NCBI GenBank assembly: GCA_003166865.1
Contig: PMUP01000051.1
Location: 43,419-107,418, forward strand
From: Bryobacterales bacterium
GTDB taxonomy: Bacteria > Acidobacteriota > Terriglobia > Bryobacterales > Bryobacteraceae
Direction of reading: 5' to 3'
DNA: 64,000 nt
The position numbers and the translations under genes were made by a program. Positions 1-9,797 of this stretch are shown here, piece after piece (position 1 is the stretch's first letter; each line of letters opens with the position of its first letter). The notes beneath the pieces were generated by a model, which saw only the letters and a list, made by a program, of their open reading frames with translations, ran no database searches and was not told the origin of the DNA.

Positions 1-2031
1 GGCAATCTGCGGCTGGCCCAGCGGGTCCAGGACTCGGGCGATCAGGAAATACTGCGCGTGGACGCCGACAGTTTCACGCCGATCTATACCTGCAATGTTT
101 TTGAGACTTGCGATCCGGTGCAATTTCACAGAGACGCCCAGCGTGTCTATATTCAAACCAACAAAGGCGGCCTGGATCTGACCACGCTGGCGTTGCTCGA
201 TCCGGCGACGGGCAAGCTCGAAACCGTGGAATCCGATCCGCTGCATCGCGTCGATCTCGGATCGGCGTGGTTCTCCGAAGCCACCGACGAACTGGTCGGG
301 ACCCTTTACTCGGACGATCGCGAACGCCGGTATTTCAAGGACCAGGCGTTTGAAGCGGATTATCGATGGCTGGAGAAGAAGTTTTCCGGCCGGGAGATTT
401 CGGTGGTCTCGAGCACGTCGGACGACCAGCAGTGGCTGATCAGCGCGCATGGCGATGTCGAGCCGGGCGAGACATATTTGTTCAACCGCGATAGCCAGGC
501 CCTCGCGTTTCAGTACAAAGTCCGCGAAAAATTGCCGCGCGAATCGCTCGCGCCCATGCAGGCGGTCCGCTACAAATCGTCCGACGGCTTGGAAATCCCC
601 GGCTATTTGACCTTGCCGAAGGGCCTTCCGGCGAAAGGTGACGCCAAGGCTCTCCCGGCGCTGCTCGTTCCCCACGGCGGACCTTGGGTGCGCGACGAGT
701 GGGGCTACAATGCACTGGCGCAGTTCTTCGCGAATCGCGGCTACGCCGTGCTCATGCCCAATTTTCGCGGCTCCACGGGCTACGGGAAGAAATTCCTGAA
801 CTCCGGCAATGGCGAGTGGGGCACGAAGATGCAGGACGACCTCACCTGGGGCGTGAAATATCTGGTGGCCGAAGGCATCGCCGATCCGAAGCGTATTGGG
901 ATTCTGGGCGGCTCCTACGGTGGATACGCGACCCTGGCCGGTGTCGCTTTCACGCCCGATCTCTATTGCGCGGCCGTCGATATTGTCGGCCCATCGAATT
1001 TGCTCACGCTGCTCGCGGCGATTCCACCCTATTGGGAAGCCGGACGCAAAATCATGTACGCGCGAATGGCCGATCCGGATACGCCGGCCGGCAAAAAGTG
1101 GATGGAGGAGCGATCGCCGCTGCATTCCGCCGCGAAAATCAAGACGCCGCTGATGGTGGTGCAGGGGGCCAATGACCCGCGCGTGAATCGCAGGGAGGCC
1201 GAGCAGATTGTGATCGCGCTGCGCGATCGCGGATTCCCCGTGGAGTACCTGTGCGCGCCCGACGAAGGGCACGGCTTTGCGCGCCCGGTGAACAATCTCG
1301 CGATGTTCATGGCGGTGGAGAAATTCCTGGCGGCGCATCTGGATGGACGCTATCAGGAGGGCGGAACGCCCGAAGTAACGGCACGCCTGAAGGAAATCAC
1401 GGTGGATCCGAAGACGGTGGTGATTTCGAAAAAGCTGGATGCGGCCGCGGTCGGCGTTCCCAAAGTGACGGCGGATCTGAAACCCGGCACTTACAAATAC
1501 GAAGCCAAGCTGGCGATGGGCGGCCAGCAGATGGCGCTCAAGCTTTCAACCACCATTCAAGATGGCGGCGGCGCTTGGACCGTGGTGGAGAACGTCGATA
1601 CGCCCATGGGCGCGATGCTCGACACAACAATTCTGTCGAAGGACAGCCTTACCTTGAAAAAGCGGGCCGTGGAGGGTGGCGGTGATAAGCCGATCTCCGC
1701 AGATCTGGATGGTACGACCTTCGCGGATGGGGCCGGTTCCAGTTTCGTGATCGGTTGTCTACCGCTCGCGGAAGGCTACACCACCGCCTTCCGCAATTTC
1801 GACCTGCAAAGGCAAAAAGTCAAACTCATGCAGCTCGGGGTGGCCGGATCGGAGAGCGTCACCGTTCCGGCCGGTACGTTCGACGCCTTCAAAGTGGAGC
1901 TTTCCTCGGCCGATGGGGGCCCGGACAAATCCACGGTCTGGATCGCGAAGGATAGCCGCACACCGGTGAAGATATCCACGGTGCTGGCGGAAATGGGCGG
2001 AGCCGTCCTGACCGCCGAGCTTTTGCCGTAG
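1..2031 (+). CDS. S9 family prolyl oligopeptidase-type peptidase (5' partial)
   Basis: The reading frame is open from the first base, so the start lies outside the window; the GTG at 58 is only an internal candidate. The protein has an alpha/beta-hydrolase peptidase domain with an HGGP oxyanion motif and the GGSYGG nucleophile elbow (Ser codon 913-915), followed by Asp (codon 1174-1176) in a GANDPR context and His (codon 1270-1272) in DEGHGF. This is the S9 triad in the right order. The truncated upstream part should be the beta-propeller that gates the active site. After the catalytic domain there is a roughly 190-residue C-terminal extension of beta-rich character (from about base 1440) resembling DUF3108-like lipocalin-fold domains, which is not part of a standard S9 peptidase. 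Family assignment is firm; the extension's identity is inference. The protein is probably exported, but the signal peptide is not visible. Confidence 0.9.
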   Translation, partial: GNLRLAQRVQDSGDQEILRVDADSFTPIYTCNVFETCDPVQFHRDAQRVYIQTNKGGLDLTTLALLDPATGKLETVESDPLHRVDLGSAWFSEATDELVGTLYSDDRERRYFKDQAFEADYRWLEKKFSGREISVVSSTSDDQQWLISAHGDVEPGETYLFNRDSQALAFQYKVREKLPRESLAPMQAVRYKSSDGLEIPGYLTLPKGLPAKGDAKALPALLVPHGGPWVRDEWGYNALAQFFANRGYAVLMPNFRGSTGYGKKFLNSGNGEWGTKMQDDLTWGVKYLVAEGIADPKRIGILGGSYGGYATLAGVAFTPDLYCAAVDIVGPSNLLTLLAAIPPYWEAGRKIMYARMADPDTPAGKKWMEERSPLHSAAKIKTPLMVVQGANDPRVNRREAEQIVIALRDRGFPVEYLCAPDEGHGFARPVNNLAMFMAVEKFLAAHLDGRYQEGGTPEVTARLKEITVDPKTVVISKKLDAAAVGVPKVTADLKPGTYKYEAKLAMGGQQMALKLSTTIQDGGGAWTVVENVDTPMGAMLDTTILSKDSLTLKKRAVEGGGDKPISADLDGTTFADGAGSSFVIGCLPLAEGYTTAFRNFDLQRQKVKLMQLGVAGSESVTVPAGTFDAFKVELSSADGGPDKSTVWIAKDSRTPVKISTVLAEMGGAVLTAELLP

Positions 2032-2045
2032 CTACAATATTGGGA

Positions 2046-3638
2046 ATGCAATCCAAGCTAAGCGTGGCCGCCTGCCTGTTCTGCTCCATTCTTCTGTCCT
2101 TGCCGATTGTCGCCGCAACATGCGATAGCCTGGCATCGCTCAAGCTGGAAAACACCTCCATCACCTCGGCTCAGATCGTGACGCCGGGAACATTTGTGCC
2201 GTCAGGCCCGGCGCCCAATCCCGCTGCTCTGGCGCTCTACAAATCCCTGCCCGCGTTTTGCCGCGTGCAGGGAGTGATCCAGCCGTCGAGCGATTCGCAC
2301 ATTGAGTTTGAGGTGTGGCTGCCGGCGTCCAGCTGGAACGGCAGGTACATGGGCACCGGCAATGGCGCTTACGCAGGAACCATCGGCTACTCCAGTGGAC
2401 CGGTGGCCAGCGCCATTCCCGGTTTGGCGGAAGCTTTGCTCGGTGGGTACGCGGGCTCTGCCACCGACACTGGACACAAGGCGCGCGGCGATGACGCACA
2501 GTGGGCGCTCGGGCATCCGGAAAAGATTGTGGATTACGGCTACCGCGGCATCCACGAGACCGCGGAGAAGTCGAAAACGATCATCCGCGCCTTCTACGCA
2601 GACGGTCCGAAGCATTCGTACTTCAACAGTTGCTCCACTGGCGGTCGCCAAGCGTTAATGGAAGCGCAACGATTCCCCGCCGATTACGACGGAATCGTCG
2701 CCGGCGCGCCCGTATACTATTTCACACACGGAGCCGCCGGTACAATCTCTAGCGTTCAGGCGACGGAGGTGGATCCGGCCAGCTACATTCCTGCGGCGAA
2801 ATTGCCGGCCATCGAGTCGGCGGCGCTGGCGGCCTGTGATGCGCTCGACGGATTGAAGGATGGCCTGATCGACGATCCAAGAAAGTGCCACTTCGATCCC
2901 GCCACGCTGCTTTGCCAGGGGCCCGAATCCGACCGTTGCCTCACGTCGCCCCAGGTGGCAGCTCTCAAGAAACTTTACTCGGGTGCCCGCACGTCCAAGG
3001 GGGAACAGATCTATCCTGGCTACTTTCCGGGCGGAGAAACAGGCGCGAATGGTTGGGGCTCGTACATCACCGGCAGCGGCCCGGGCAAGAGCATGAGCTA
3101 CGCATTAGCGACGCAGTGGGGCTATTTCCTCCAAAATCCCGCATGGGATTATCGCTCTTTCAACCCCGACCGCGATGTCAAAATCTTCGACGACGCCTTG
3201 GGGCAAAGATTCAACGCGGCCGACCCCAATCTGAAAGCCTTCAGGAGCCGGGGCGGAAAGCTGATTCTGTTCCAAGGCTGGAGTGACGCTGTCATCGCGC
3301 CGTCCGGCACTGTGGACTATTACGAGAATGTGGCTGCGAAGATGGGCCGGAAGGATGCAGAGAGTTTCACTCGTCTCTACATGGTCCCCGGAATGGATCA
3401 TTGCTTCTTTGGTCCCGGCCCAAATAGCTTTCGCGAGCCGATGACGGCGGCGCTGGAACACTGGGTGGAACAAGGCTCGTCGCCGGACGAAATTGTCGCG
3501 ACGAAATACAAGACTAACGGCGATCCATCCAGCGGCGTCGCCCGCACGCGGCCTCTCTGCTCCTATCCACAGGTTGCGCGCTATCAAGGCTCGGGCAGCA
3601 TTGACGACACCGCGAATTTCGTTTGCCGGATGCCGTAG
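2046..3638 (+). CDS. Tannase/feruloyl esterase family protein, exported
   Basis: This 530-residue protein belongs to the tannase/feruloyl esterase family, which hydrolyses ester bonds of plant phenolics such as gallate or ferulate esters. The family's CS-D-HC signature is complete: CSTGGR with the nucleophilic Ser, a GWSDAVIAP segment carrying the Asp, and GMDHCFFG carrying the His-Cys pair whose Cys normally forms a disulfide with the first motif. The N-terminus has a clear Sec signal peptide (hydrophobic core at about residues 6-20, cleavage near VAA-TC). ATG at 2046 is preferred over the in-frame TTG at 2040 because the signal peptide begins there. A -10-like TACAAT lies at 2033-2038, so the transcript could be nearly leaderless. 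Substrate specificity cannot be read from sequence. Confidence 0.9.
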   Translation: MQSKLSVAACLFCSILLSLPIVAATCDSLASLKLENTSITSAQIVTPGTFVPSGPAPNPAALALYKSLPAFCRVQGVIQPSSDSHIEFEVWLPASSWNGRYMGTGNGAYAGTIGYSSGPVASAIPGLAEALLGGYAGSATDTGHKARGDDAQWALGHPEKIVDYGYRGIHETAEKSKTIIRAFYADGPKHSYFNSCSTGGRQALMEAQRFPADYDGIVAGAPVYYFTHGAAGTISSVQATEVDPASYIPAAKLPAIESAALAACDALDGLKDGLIDDPRKCHFDPATLLCQGPESDRCLTSPQVAALKKLYSGARTSKGEQIYPGYFPGGETGANGWGSYITGSGPGKSMSYALATQWGYFLQNPAWDYRSFNPDRDVKIFDDALGQRFNAADPNLKAFRSRGGKLILFQGWSDAVIAPSGTVDYYENVAAKMGRKDAESFTRLYMVPGMDHCFFGPGPNSFREPMTAALEHWVEQGSSPDEIVATKYKTNGDPSSGVARTRPLCSYPQVARYQGSGSIDDTANFVCRMP

Positions 3639-3640
3639 CC

Positions 3641-4468
3641 ATGGCTACTCAGACTTTCGCCGCACCCGCCGACCAGTACTTCGATTCCGACGGTGTTCGC
3701 ATTCGTTACGTCGAGCGAGGCAGTGGCGAAGCCGTCGTATTGATCCACGGCCTCACCGACTACATCGAGCGAGCCTGGATCGAGGCCGGCACATTTGATC
3801 GGCTGGCCGAGCATTATCATGTGATCGCACTCGACTGTCGCGGCCACGGCAAAAGCGGCAAGCCGCATGATCCCGGAAGATACGGGCTCGAGGTCTCCCA
3901 AGACGTGATCCGGCTCCTCGATCATCTTGGTATTGAGAAGGCGCACATCGTGGGCTATTCGATGGGCGCGGGCGTCACCGCTTCTCTTCTCGCGCGATAC
4001 CCGGAGCGATTTCTCACCGCGACCTTGGGAGGCGCGGCACCAGGGCGATCCCTCCCCGCCGCGATTTTGGAAGCTTGGGCCGCTGAGATGGAACGGGGAT
4101 CGATGGCTTCGCTCATCGTCGCCGCGATTTGGCCAAACGACCAACCCCCGCCAACCGAGGAGCAGTTCCAGGAGACGTCGGCATTCTTGATCGCCGGCAA
4201 TGATCCGGTTGCCCTCGCGGCTTTATTGCGTGGGGCCCTAACGGTACAGCCGGCGGATCTGACCTGGGCCAAGGTGCCCATTCTGGGTGTCTGCGGTAGC
4301 GCCGATTCACCGCTGGCCAGGTTGAAAGAGATGACCCTGAGCATGCCACATCTCGAACTGGTTGAGATTCCAGGCGCCGACCACCGGGCGGCTCGGTTGC
4401 GGCCCGAGTTTGGAGAGGCTGTGGAGAGATTTCTGGCCGCTCACCCGGCCACCTTTCCGGTAGTTTGA
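3641..4468 (+). CDS. Alpha/beta hydrolase
   Basis: A 275-residue single-domain alpha/beta hydrolase without a signal peptide, so probably cytoplasmic. Visible elements are the oxyanion strand VVLIHGL (about 33-39), the nucleophile elbow GYSMGAG with Ser107, a probable acid in the GSADSP segment (about 228) and the catalytic His in GADHR (about 251). The ATG at 3641 begins two bases after the stop of the tannase-like gene, so the two are likely co-transcribed and coupled. An in-frame TTG at 3623 inside the upstream gene is a less likely start. The family covers esterases, haloperoxidase-like enzymes and C-C hydrolases; the substrate is unknown. Pairing with an aromatic-ester hydrolase suggests action on a released product, which is inference. 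Confidence 0.85.
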   Translation: MATQTFAAPADQYFDSDGVRIRYVERGSGEAVVLIHGLTDYIERAWIEAGTFDRLAEHYHVIALDCRGHGKSGKPHDPGRYGLEVSQDVIRLLDHLGIEKAHIVGYSMGAGVTASLLARYPERFLTATLGGAAPGRSLPAAILEAWAAEMERGSMASLIVAAIWPNDQPPPTEEQFQETSAFLIAGNDPVALAALLRGALTVQPADLTWAKVPILGVCGSADSPLARLKEMTLSMPHLELVEIPGADHRAARLRPEFGEAVERFLAAHPATFPVV

Positions 4469-4501
4469 ATCCGCCAGTACCGTCTCGTCATCACATACGT
4501 G

Positions 4502-4507
4502 TATAAT
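4502..4507 (+). promoter_or_regulatory. Probable -10 element for the rimP-nusA-infB operon
   Basis: A perfect TATAAT hexamer lies 20 bp before the rimP leader hairpin and 56 bp before rimP. No convincing -35 hexamer is found at 16-18 bp spacing, so it may rely on an extended -10 (TG directly precedes it, one base off the usual TGn position). The position fits the expected promoter of this operon. Confidence 0.5.
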
Positions 4508-4526
4508 GAGATTGTCGGTAGTGTCC

Positions 4527-4549
4527 AGTGGGCGAAAGCCCACTTTTTT
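4527..4549 (+). promoter_or_regulatory. rimP leader hairpin, terminator-like
   Basis: A 7-bp perfect stem AGTGGGC/GCCCACT closed by a GAAA tetraloop (4527-4544) runs directly into a T tract (4544-4549). It ends 14 bases before the rimP start codon. This matches the known rimP-leader motif seen ahead of rimP in many bacteria and has the form of an intrinsic terminator. It probably acts as an attenuator of the operon, which would let NusA or another product feed back on its own expression; the mechanism is inference. Confidence 0.75.
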
Positions 4550-4563
4550 ATTGCATTAAGCAA

Positions 4564-5070
4564 ATGTCTGTCGTCGCCAAGGAAGAGATTGTGGCAAAGA
4601 TCGCGGAAATCGCCGAGCGAGTCGCCGAGCCGGAAGGCCTCGAGATCGTCGACGTGCAGTTGCTGGGCGCGGGCCGGGGCCGGCTCCTGCGTATCTACAT
4701 TGACCGGGCCACTTCCGGGGATGGGGCGGGCGTCACGCATGCCGACTGTGAGTTTATTTCGCATCAGGTAGGAACTATTTTGGACATCGAGGACGTCATA
4801 CCTGGGGACAGTTACACGCTGGAGGTCAGCTCGCCTGGCCTGGAGCGTAAGTTGTCAAAAGCGAAAGACTTCGAGAGATTTGTGGGCCAGAAAGCAAAAG
4901 TCGTACTGCGGGAGCCGGTGGAAAACCAGCGTAGCTGGGTAGGCAAGCTGGCCGGTATTTCGCAGGGCGTCGTTGCCATGGAAATTGCCGCGCTGGAGCC
5001 AAGCACCGGAAGGGTCATCCATTTCCCGCTCGCGCAGATCGAAAAAGCCAACCTGAAGTTTGACTGGTAA
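4564..5070 (+). CDS. rimP: Ribosome maturation factor RimP
   Basis: 168 residues, the usual RimP length. The protein shows the N-terminal alpha/beta domain with LEIVDVQLLGAGRGRLLRIYID (continuing to about residue 45), the family motif DCEFISHQVG, then SYTLEVSSPGLERKL, and a C-terminal SH3-like barrel ending in the typical IEKANLKFDW. RimP is needed for maturation of the 30S subunit. ATG at 4564 is chosen because the longer in-frame start at 4528 would lie inside the leader hairpin. It is the first gene of the rimP-nusA-infB-DUF503-rbfA operon, with nusA 32 bp downstream. Confidence 0.95.
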   Translation: MSVVAKEEIVAKIAEIAERVAEPEGLEIVDVQLLGAGRGRLLRIYIDRATSGDGAGVTHADCEFISHQVGTILDIEDVIPGDSYTLEVSSPGLERKLSKAKDFERFVGQKAKVVLREPVENQRSWVGKLAGISQGVVAMEIAALEPSTGRVIHFPLAQIEKANLKFDW

Positions 5071-5102
5071 TTCACTCCCAGACAGTTTGAGAAGAGGAAA
5101 CA

Positions 5103-6566
5103 GTGGCTAGCATCTATCAGTCCATTGAGATTTTGAGCAAGGAGAAGGGCATCGATCCGCAGATCGTCATCGACGCGGTGAAGGACGCCATGCTGGTGGC
5201 GGCCCGCAAGCACTTCCGGACGGCCGAGGATCTGGTCGCCGCATTTAACGATCAGACCGGCGCGCTTGAAATCTACGGCGTGAAGAAGGTGGTGGAAGCC
5301 GTCCAGGACCCGGACAAGGAAATCTCTCTGGAAGACGCGCAGCGGATGGATCCCACCGCTCAACTGGAATCCGAAGTTCATTTCCCGAAGCCCACCGAGG
5401 CCCTGGGCCGCATCTCTGCCCAGACCGCCAAGCAGGTGATTCTACAAAAAGTTCGGGAAGCCGAACGGGAGACGATCTTTGCGGAATACTCGGGCCGCGT
5501 GGGCGAGCTGGTCAACTGCATGGTGAAGCGCATTGAGGGTCAGGACCTGGTGGTGGATCTCGGCAAAACCGAGGCGCGTCTGCTCAAGAAGGAGCAAAGC
5601 AAACTCGAGAACTTCAGTGTCGGCGACCGCGCCCGTTGCGTCATCCGCAGCGTGGAAAAAGCCGGCAAGAACGCCGGAGTGATAGTGTCCAGAGCCGCGC
5701 CGGAGCTGGTGATGCGCCTGTTCGAGCAGGAAGTGCCCGAAATCTACGACAACACGGTGGTGATCAAGGGCTGCGCCCGGGAAGCCGGCGAGCGGACCAA
5801 GATCGCCGTGTCCAGCCGGGACCGCGACGTGGACAGCGTGGGCGCCTGCGTCGGCATGAAGGGCATGCGCGTGCAGTCCATCATCCGGGAGTTGCGTGGC
5901 GAGAAGATCGACATTATCGAATTCTCCGAGGACTCGGTGGTTTTCGCGACGCACGCGCTTAGCCCGGCTAAGATCACGCGTGTGTCCATCATCGATCCGG
6001 TGGACAAGCACATGGAAGTGATTGTCGACGATACGCAGCTTTCGCTCGCCATCGGCAAGAAGGGGCAGAACGTCCGGCTGGCGGCCAAGCTGCTAGGCTG
6101 GAAAATCGACATCAAGAGCGAGGAAGAGAAGCGTCAGGAAGTGGAGTCGGCCATGGCCGCTCTGGTTCCGGCGGGCGCGCCAGTATCGGTTCTGATCGAT
6201 CTTGGCCTGGCTGAGAAGATCGTCGAGAAGCTCTTCGAATCGAGCGTCGGCACCGTGGAAAAACTCGGCTCCATGACGCCCGAGGAGCTGGAGGCAATCC
6301 CGGGGATCGGTCCCACGGTTGTCGAGAAGATTCTGGTCGCGGTGAACGCCTACTACGCGCAGTTTGAGCCGAACGCTGCAGCGGAGGGGGCCGAAGGCAG
6401 TGTTGAAAACGCGGCCGAATTGCCGGAAGAAGCTCCGCTCGAGGCCGAATCGAGCGCCGCGCCCGAGCCGTCCGAAGCACAGGAAACCGCTTCTGTTGCC
6501 GCCCGAAACGGGGCCGAAGAGAAAAAGGAATTTGATACCATAGAGAACTCGGAGGGGGTCGGCTAA
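5103..6566 (+). CDS. nusA: Transcription termination/antitermination factor NusA
   Basis: 487 residues. The N-terminal RNA-polymerase-binding domain (about 1-125) is followed by an S1 domain (about 130-200), two KH domains (about 215-345, with the conserved VGACVGMKGMRVQ and AIGKKGQNVRLAA loops), and a helix-hairpin-helix segment near 370-415 (IPGIGPTVVEKIL). The last 70 residues are Ala/Glu-rich and low complexity. NusA binds RNA polymerase and nascent RNA to control pausing, termination and antitermination. The start is GTG, with a purine-rich GAAGAGGAAA just upstream. The YlxR gene that often follows nusA is missing; infB starts 17 bp after the stop. Confidence 0.96.
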   Translation: MASIYQSIEILSKEKGIDPQIVIDAVKDAMLVAARKHFRTAEDLVAAFNDQTGALEIYGVKKVVEAVQDPDKEISLEDAQRMDPTAQLESEVHFPKPTEALGRISAQTAKQVILQKVREAERETIFAEYSGRVGELVNCMVKRIEGQDLVVDLGKTEARLLKKEQSKLENFSVGDRARCVIRSVEKAGKNAGVIVSRAAPELVMRLFEQEVPEIYDNTVVIKGCAREAGERTKIAVSSRDRDVDSVGACVGMKGMRVQSIIRELRGEKIDIIEFSEDSVVFATHALSPAKITRVSIIDPVDKHMEVIVDDTQLSLAIGKKGQNVRLAAKLLGWKIDIKSEEEKRQEVESAMAALVPAGAPVSVLIDLGLAEKIVEKLFESSVGTVEKLGSMTPEELEAIPGIGPTVVEKILVAVNAYYAQFEPNAAAEGAEGSVENAAELPEEAPLEAESSAAPEPSEAQETASVAARNGAEEKKEFDTIENSEGVG

Positions 6567-6582
6567 GCACCGCGTTTTACTG

Positions 6583-9471
6583 ATGGTGCAGTTAACTATG
6601 ACGAAAATCCGCATCAACGAGCTGGCAAGGCAACTCGAAGTTCCATCGCACGCGATCATCGACATGTTGCCCGAGCTCGGTGTTTCCGAGAAGAAAACAC
6701 ACTCCAGCTCCATCGACGAACCCGTCGCGTTGATTATTCGCGATCGGTTGCAAGGCGGAGGGGGCGACGCGGCGCGCCGGGAATCCGACAGCTCCGTAGC
6801 GGTTGCCGAACCTGAAGCGATCGAGGAGCACACCCGGCCTGAGCCCGCGCCCGAGCGTGCTCCGGCCGCAAAACTCGCCGCACCCAGTATCGAACCACCC
6901 GCCACAGCAGCTTTCCAGGAGGACACCGTTACCACCGTTGAAGAACCGCTTCGCAGCAAGCCTGCGCCCTTGAGGCCGCCCCTGTCCGCAGGTGGCACCG
7001 CGCCGCTGCATCCCCCGTTGCGCACGGGTCCGATTCCGGCCCGTCCCGTTCCGGCGCCACGTCCTGGCCAAATCTTGTCGGGACCGCGACAGCCCATACC
7101 GGCGGCTCCTCCCGCCCCGCCGGCTGCGTCCCTCACGATTCCAGCTCTTCCGGTGACTAGGACCGCTCCGCCACCAATGGTTGAATCGGCGGGGTCTTCG
7201 ATGGCGACTCCGGGGGCGATGCCAACGCCTGGAGCGCCCTTGCGGCCGCAGCCGCGTCAAACTCTGGCCGGTCAACCCGCCGCGCGTCCCGTGGTCCCGC
7301 CTCGTCCCGACATGGTGGCGAGGCTACAGCAGACGCGTCCGGCTCCCGGTCAAGTACAGCAGCCTCCGCGGCCTGGGTTGCCGACCCGTAGTTCGACACT
7401 GGTGCCGGGCCAGCCCATCTATCGTGGTCCGATTCGCCCCGGCCAGCCCGTCATGCGCGGGCCCGGAGTGGGTACCGGCGCGCCCGGAGGCGGATCGATC
7501 GGACCAGGGGGGCCAGGAGGCTTTCGCCGGCCGCGCACTCTGCATCCTACGTCGCCGCTGCGCGCCGAGCCCGCCACTCCGATCCCAGCCGAACAGCAGC
7601 GCCGCCATCAAGGCAAGCCAGTCAGCCGCGACCGGCATCGCGATCAGGAACAGGAAGAGGGTCGGCTGCGGATGCCGATGCGCCGCGAGCAATCCGCCGC
7701 GCCGCCGCCCATCGATCGCGAAATCACGATTTCGGAAGGCGTCACGGTCAAGGAGCTTTCCGAAAAACTCGGCATCAAAGCCAACCTGGTGATCAAAAAG
7801 CTGGTGGAGAAGAAAATCTTCGCCAGCATCAACCAGAACCTCGATGTCAAGATGGCCGAGGACCTGGCGCGCGAATTTGGCGCTTCCACCAACAAAATCA
7901 GTTATGAAGAAGAAAGCACGCAGGAGATAGCGCAAGCCGAAGAGACCACCGATCGCGTAAAGCGCGCGCCCGTGGTCACCATCATGGGCCACGTCGATCA
8001 CGGGAAGACGTCGCTGCTGGATGCGATCCGTTCCGCGCACGTGGCCGACCGCGAAGCCGGCGGTATTACGCAGCACATCGGCGCTTATTACGTGGAGAAG
8101 AACGGCCGCAAGATCGTGTTCATCGACACGCCCGGCCATGAAGCGTTCACGCGCATGCGCGCCCGCGGCGCCAAGGTTACCGATATCGTCATCCTGGTTG
8201 TGGCCGCCGACGACGGCGTGATGCCGCAGACGCTGGAAGCCATCGATCACGCCAAAGCGGCCGGCGCGCCCATCATCGTCGCCATCAATAAGGTGGATAA
8301 ACCCGATGCCCACCCGGAGCGCGTCAAGCAGCAGCTCGCCGATCGCGGCCTGCTGGCCGAGGATTGGGGCGGCGACGTAGTCATGGTGCCGGTCTCCGCC
8401 AAGACCAAGACCGGTCTCGACCTCCTGCTGGAAATGATCCTGCTGGTAACCGACATGCTGGATCTGAAGGCCAACCCCGACCGTCCCGCCGTTGGTAACG
8501 TTCTGGAAGCCAATCTTGACCGCGGGCGTGGACCGGTTGCCACCGTACTAGTGCGCAACGGCACGCTACGCGTTGGCGACTACTTCATCTGCGGCTCGGT
8601 GTTCGGCAAAGTCCGCGCGATGTTCGATGATCGTGGCGGGCCCATCCGGGAAGCCGAACCGTCCATGCCAGTGGAAGTGCTGGGTCTCGATTCGCTACCC
8701 GAGGTCGGAGATATGTTCCAGGTGGTCACCGACACCGCCAAGGCTAAACAGATCGTCATCTATCGCGAAGCCAAGGCGCGCGACGTAGCCATGTCCAAGA
8801 GCGGCCGCATGACGCTCGAACAGTTTCATGAGCAGTTGAAGGAAGGCGAAGTCAAGGAGCTCAACATCATCCTCAAGACCGACGTCAGCGGAACCGCCGA
8901 AGTACTTTCCGACATGATGCAAAAGCTTTCCACCGACAAGGTCCGCATCCGCGTGCTGCGCAGCGCCGTGGGCGCGATTAATGAAAGCGACGTGCTGCTG
9001 GCCTCTACTTCCAACGCGATCATCGTCGGGTTCAACGTCCGTCCTGAGAGAAACGCCACCACGCTGGCGGAGCAGGAAAAAGTCGACATCCGGCTGCACA
9101 CCATCATTTATGAGCTCTCTGACGAGTTGAAGCGCGCCATGACCGGCATGCTGGAGCCGGTGTTCAAAGAGGTCTATCAGGGCCGCGCCGCGGTGCGCGA
9201 AGTGTTCCGTATCAGCAAGGTCGGCAACGTGGCTGGCTGCATGGTGATAGACGGCATGATCAAGCGCGATAGCGAAATACGCCTGCTGCGCGATAACGTG
9301 GTCGCCTTCACAGGCAAGATCGAGTCGCTGAAGCGATTTAAGAACGACGCGAGCGAGGTGAAGAACGGATTCGAATGCGGTGTCACGCTTCGGAATTTCT
9401 CCGACGTCAAGCCGGGCGACATCATCGAAGCCTTCGCCACCGAGCGCGTCGCCGTGGAGGCCATGGCGTAA
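6583..9471 (+). CDS. infB: Translation initiation factor IF-2
   Basis: 962 residues. An IF2 N-terminal domain (about 5-55) is followed by a long Pro/Ala/Arg-rich linker (about 80-375), a second IF2_N-like domain (about 380-435), and the GTPase domain with GHVDHGKT at 469-476, the DTPGHEAF switch II and NKVD around 569. Domains II, III and the C-terminal fMet-tRNA-binding C2 domain follow. IF-2 brings initiator tRNA to the 30S subunit and promotes subunit joining. A second ATG at 6598 gives MTKIRINEL, the more usual beginning, so the first five residues are uncertain. The linker is compositionally biased, but long linkers are normal for this factor. Confidence 0.96.
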   Translation: MVQLTMTKIRINELARQLEVPSHAIIDMLPELGVSEKKTHSSSIDEPVALIIRDRLQGGGGDAARRESDSSVAVAEPEAIEEHTRPEPAPERAPAAKLAAPSIEPPATAAFQEDTVTTVEEPLRSKPAPLRPPLSAGGTAPLHPPLRTGPIPARPVPAPRPGQILSGPRQPIPAAPPAPPAASLTIPALPVTRTAPPPMVESAGSSMATPGAMPTPGAPLRPQPRQTLAGQPAARPVVPPRPDMVARLQQTRPAPGQVQQPPRPGLPTRSSTLVPGQPIYRGPIRPGQPVMRGPGVGTGAPGGGSIGPGGPGGFRRPRTLHPTSPLRAEPATPIPAEQQRRHQGKPVSRDRHRDQEQEEGRLRMPMRREQSAAPPPIDREITISEGVTVKELSEKLGIKANLVIKKLVEKKIFASINQNLDVKMAEDLAREFGASTNKISYEEESTQEIAQAEETTDRVKRAPVVTIMGHVDHGKTSLLDAIRSAHVADREAGGITQHIGAYYVEKNGRKIVFIDTPGHEAFTRMRARGAKVTDIVILVVAADDGVMPQTLEAIDHAKAAGAPIIVAINKVDKPDAHPERVKQQLADRGLLAEDWGGDVVMVPVSAKTKTGLDLLLEMILLVTDMLDLKANPDRPAVGNVLEANLDRGRGPVATVLVRNGTLRVGDYFICGSVFGKVRAMFDDRGGPIREAEPSMPVEVLGLDSLPEVGDMFQVVTDTAKAKQIVIYREAKARDVAMSKSGRMTLEQFHEQLKEGEVKELNIILKTDVSGTAEVLSDMMQKLSTDKVRIRVLRSAVGAINESDVLLASTSNAIIVGFNVRPERNATTLAEQEKVDIRLHTIIYELSDELKRAMTGMLEPVFKEVYQGRAAVREVFRISKVGNVAGCMVIDGMIKRDSEIRLLRDNVVAFTGKIESLKRFKNDASEVKNGFECGVTLRNFSDVKPGDIIEAFATERVAVEAMA

Positions 9472-9491
9472 GCGCCCCTGGCCGGATTGCC

Positions 9492-9779
9492 ATGCCGAGC
9501 GTCGGCGTATTAACCCTTGAGCTTCACATCGAAGGCGCGCTCTCACTTAAGGACAAGCGCCACACCGTGAAGAGCTTGAAGGACCGGCTGCGCGCCAAGT
9601 TTAACGTAGCCGTGGCCGAGATCGGCTATCAGGATCTTTGGCAACGCTCGCTCGTTTCCGCCGTCACGGTTTCCGGCGACCACGCACACGCTGAACAAGT
9701 GCTCCAACGCGTGGAGCGCGAGGCCGCGGGGCTCCTGGGTGGCATTCTCGTGGGGTCGAGCGTGGAGTGGATTGAATAG
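9492..9779 (+). CDS. DUF503 domain-containing protein
   Basis: 95 residues of the DUF503 (YlxP-like) family: the motif SLKDKRHTVKSLKDRLRAKF (residues about 18-37), then VAEIGYQDLWQRS and a terminal VEWIE segment. The family is small, cytosolic and of unknown function; it sits between infB and rbfA in many bacteria, exactly as here (20 bp after infB, 18 bp before rbfA). A role linked to translation or ribosome assembly is inferred from that conserved position only. Confidence 0.88.
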   Translation: MPSVGVLTLELHIEGALSLKDKRHTVKSLKDRLRAKFNVAVAEIGYQDLWQRSLVSAVTVSGDHAHAEQVLQRVEREAAGLLGGILVGSSVEWIE

Positions 9780-9797
9780 AAACCAAGTCGGGTAAGC

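Noticed and set aside
6093-7136. 347-codon minus-strand frame across nusA and infB
   Set aside because: It is produced by the Pro/Ala-rich linker of IF-2 read backwards and has no protein-like pattern.
6820-7700. Low-complexity Pro/Arg-rich stretch, possible insertion
   Set aside because: A long disordered linker between the N-terminal and GTPase domains is normal for IF-2.
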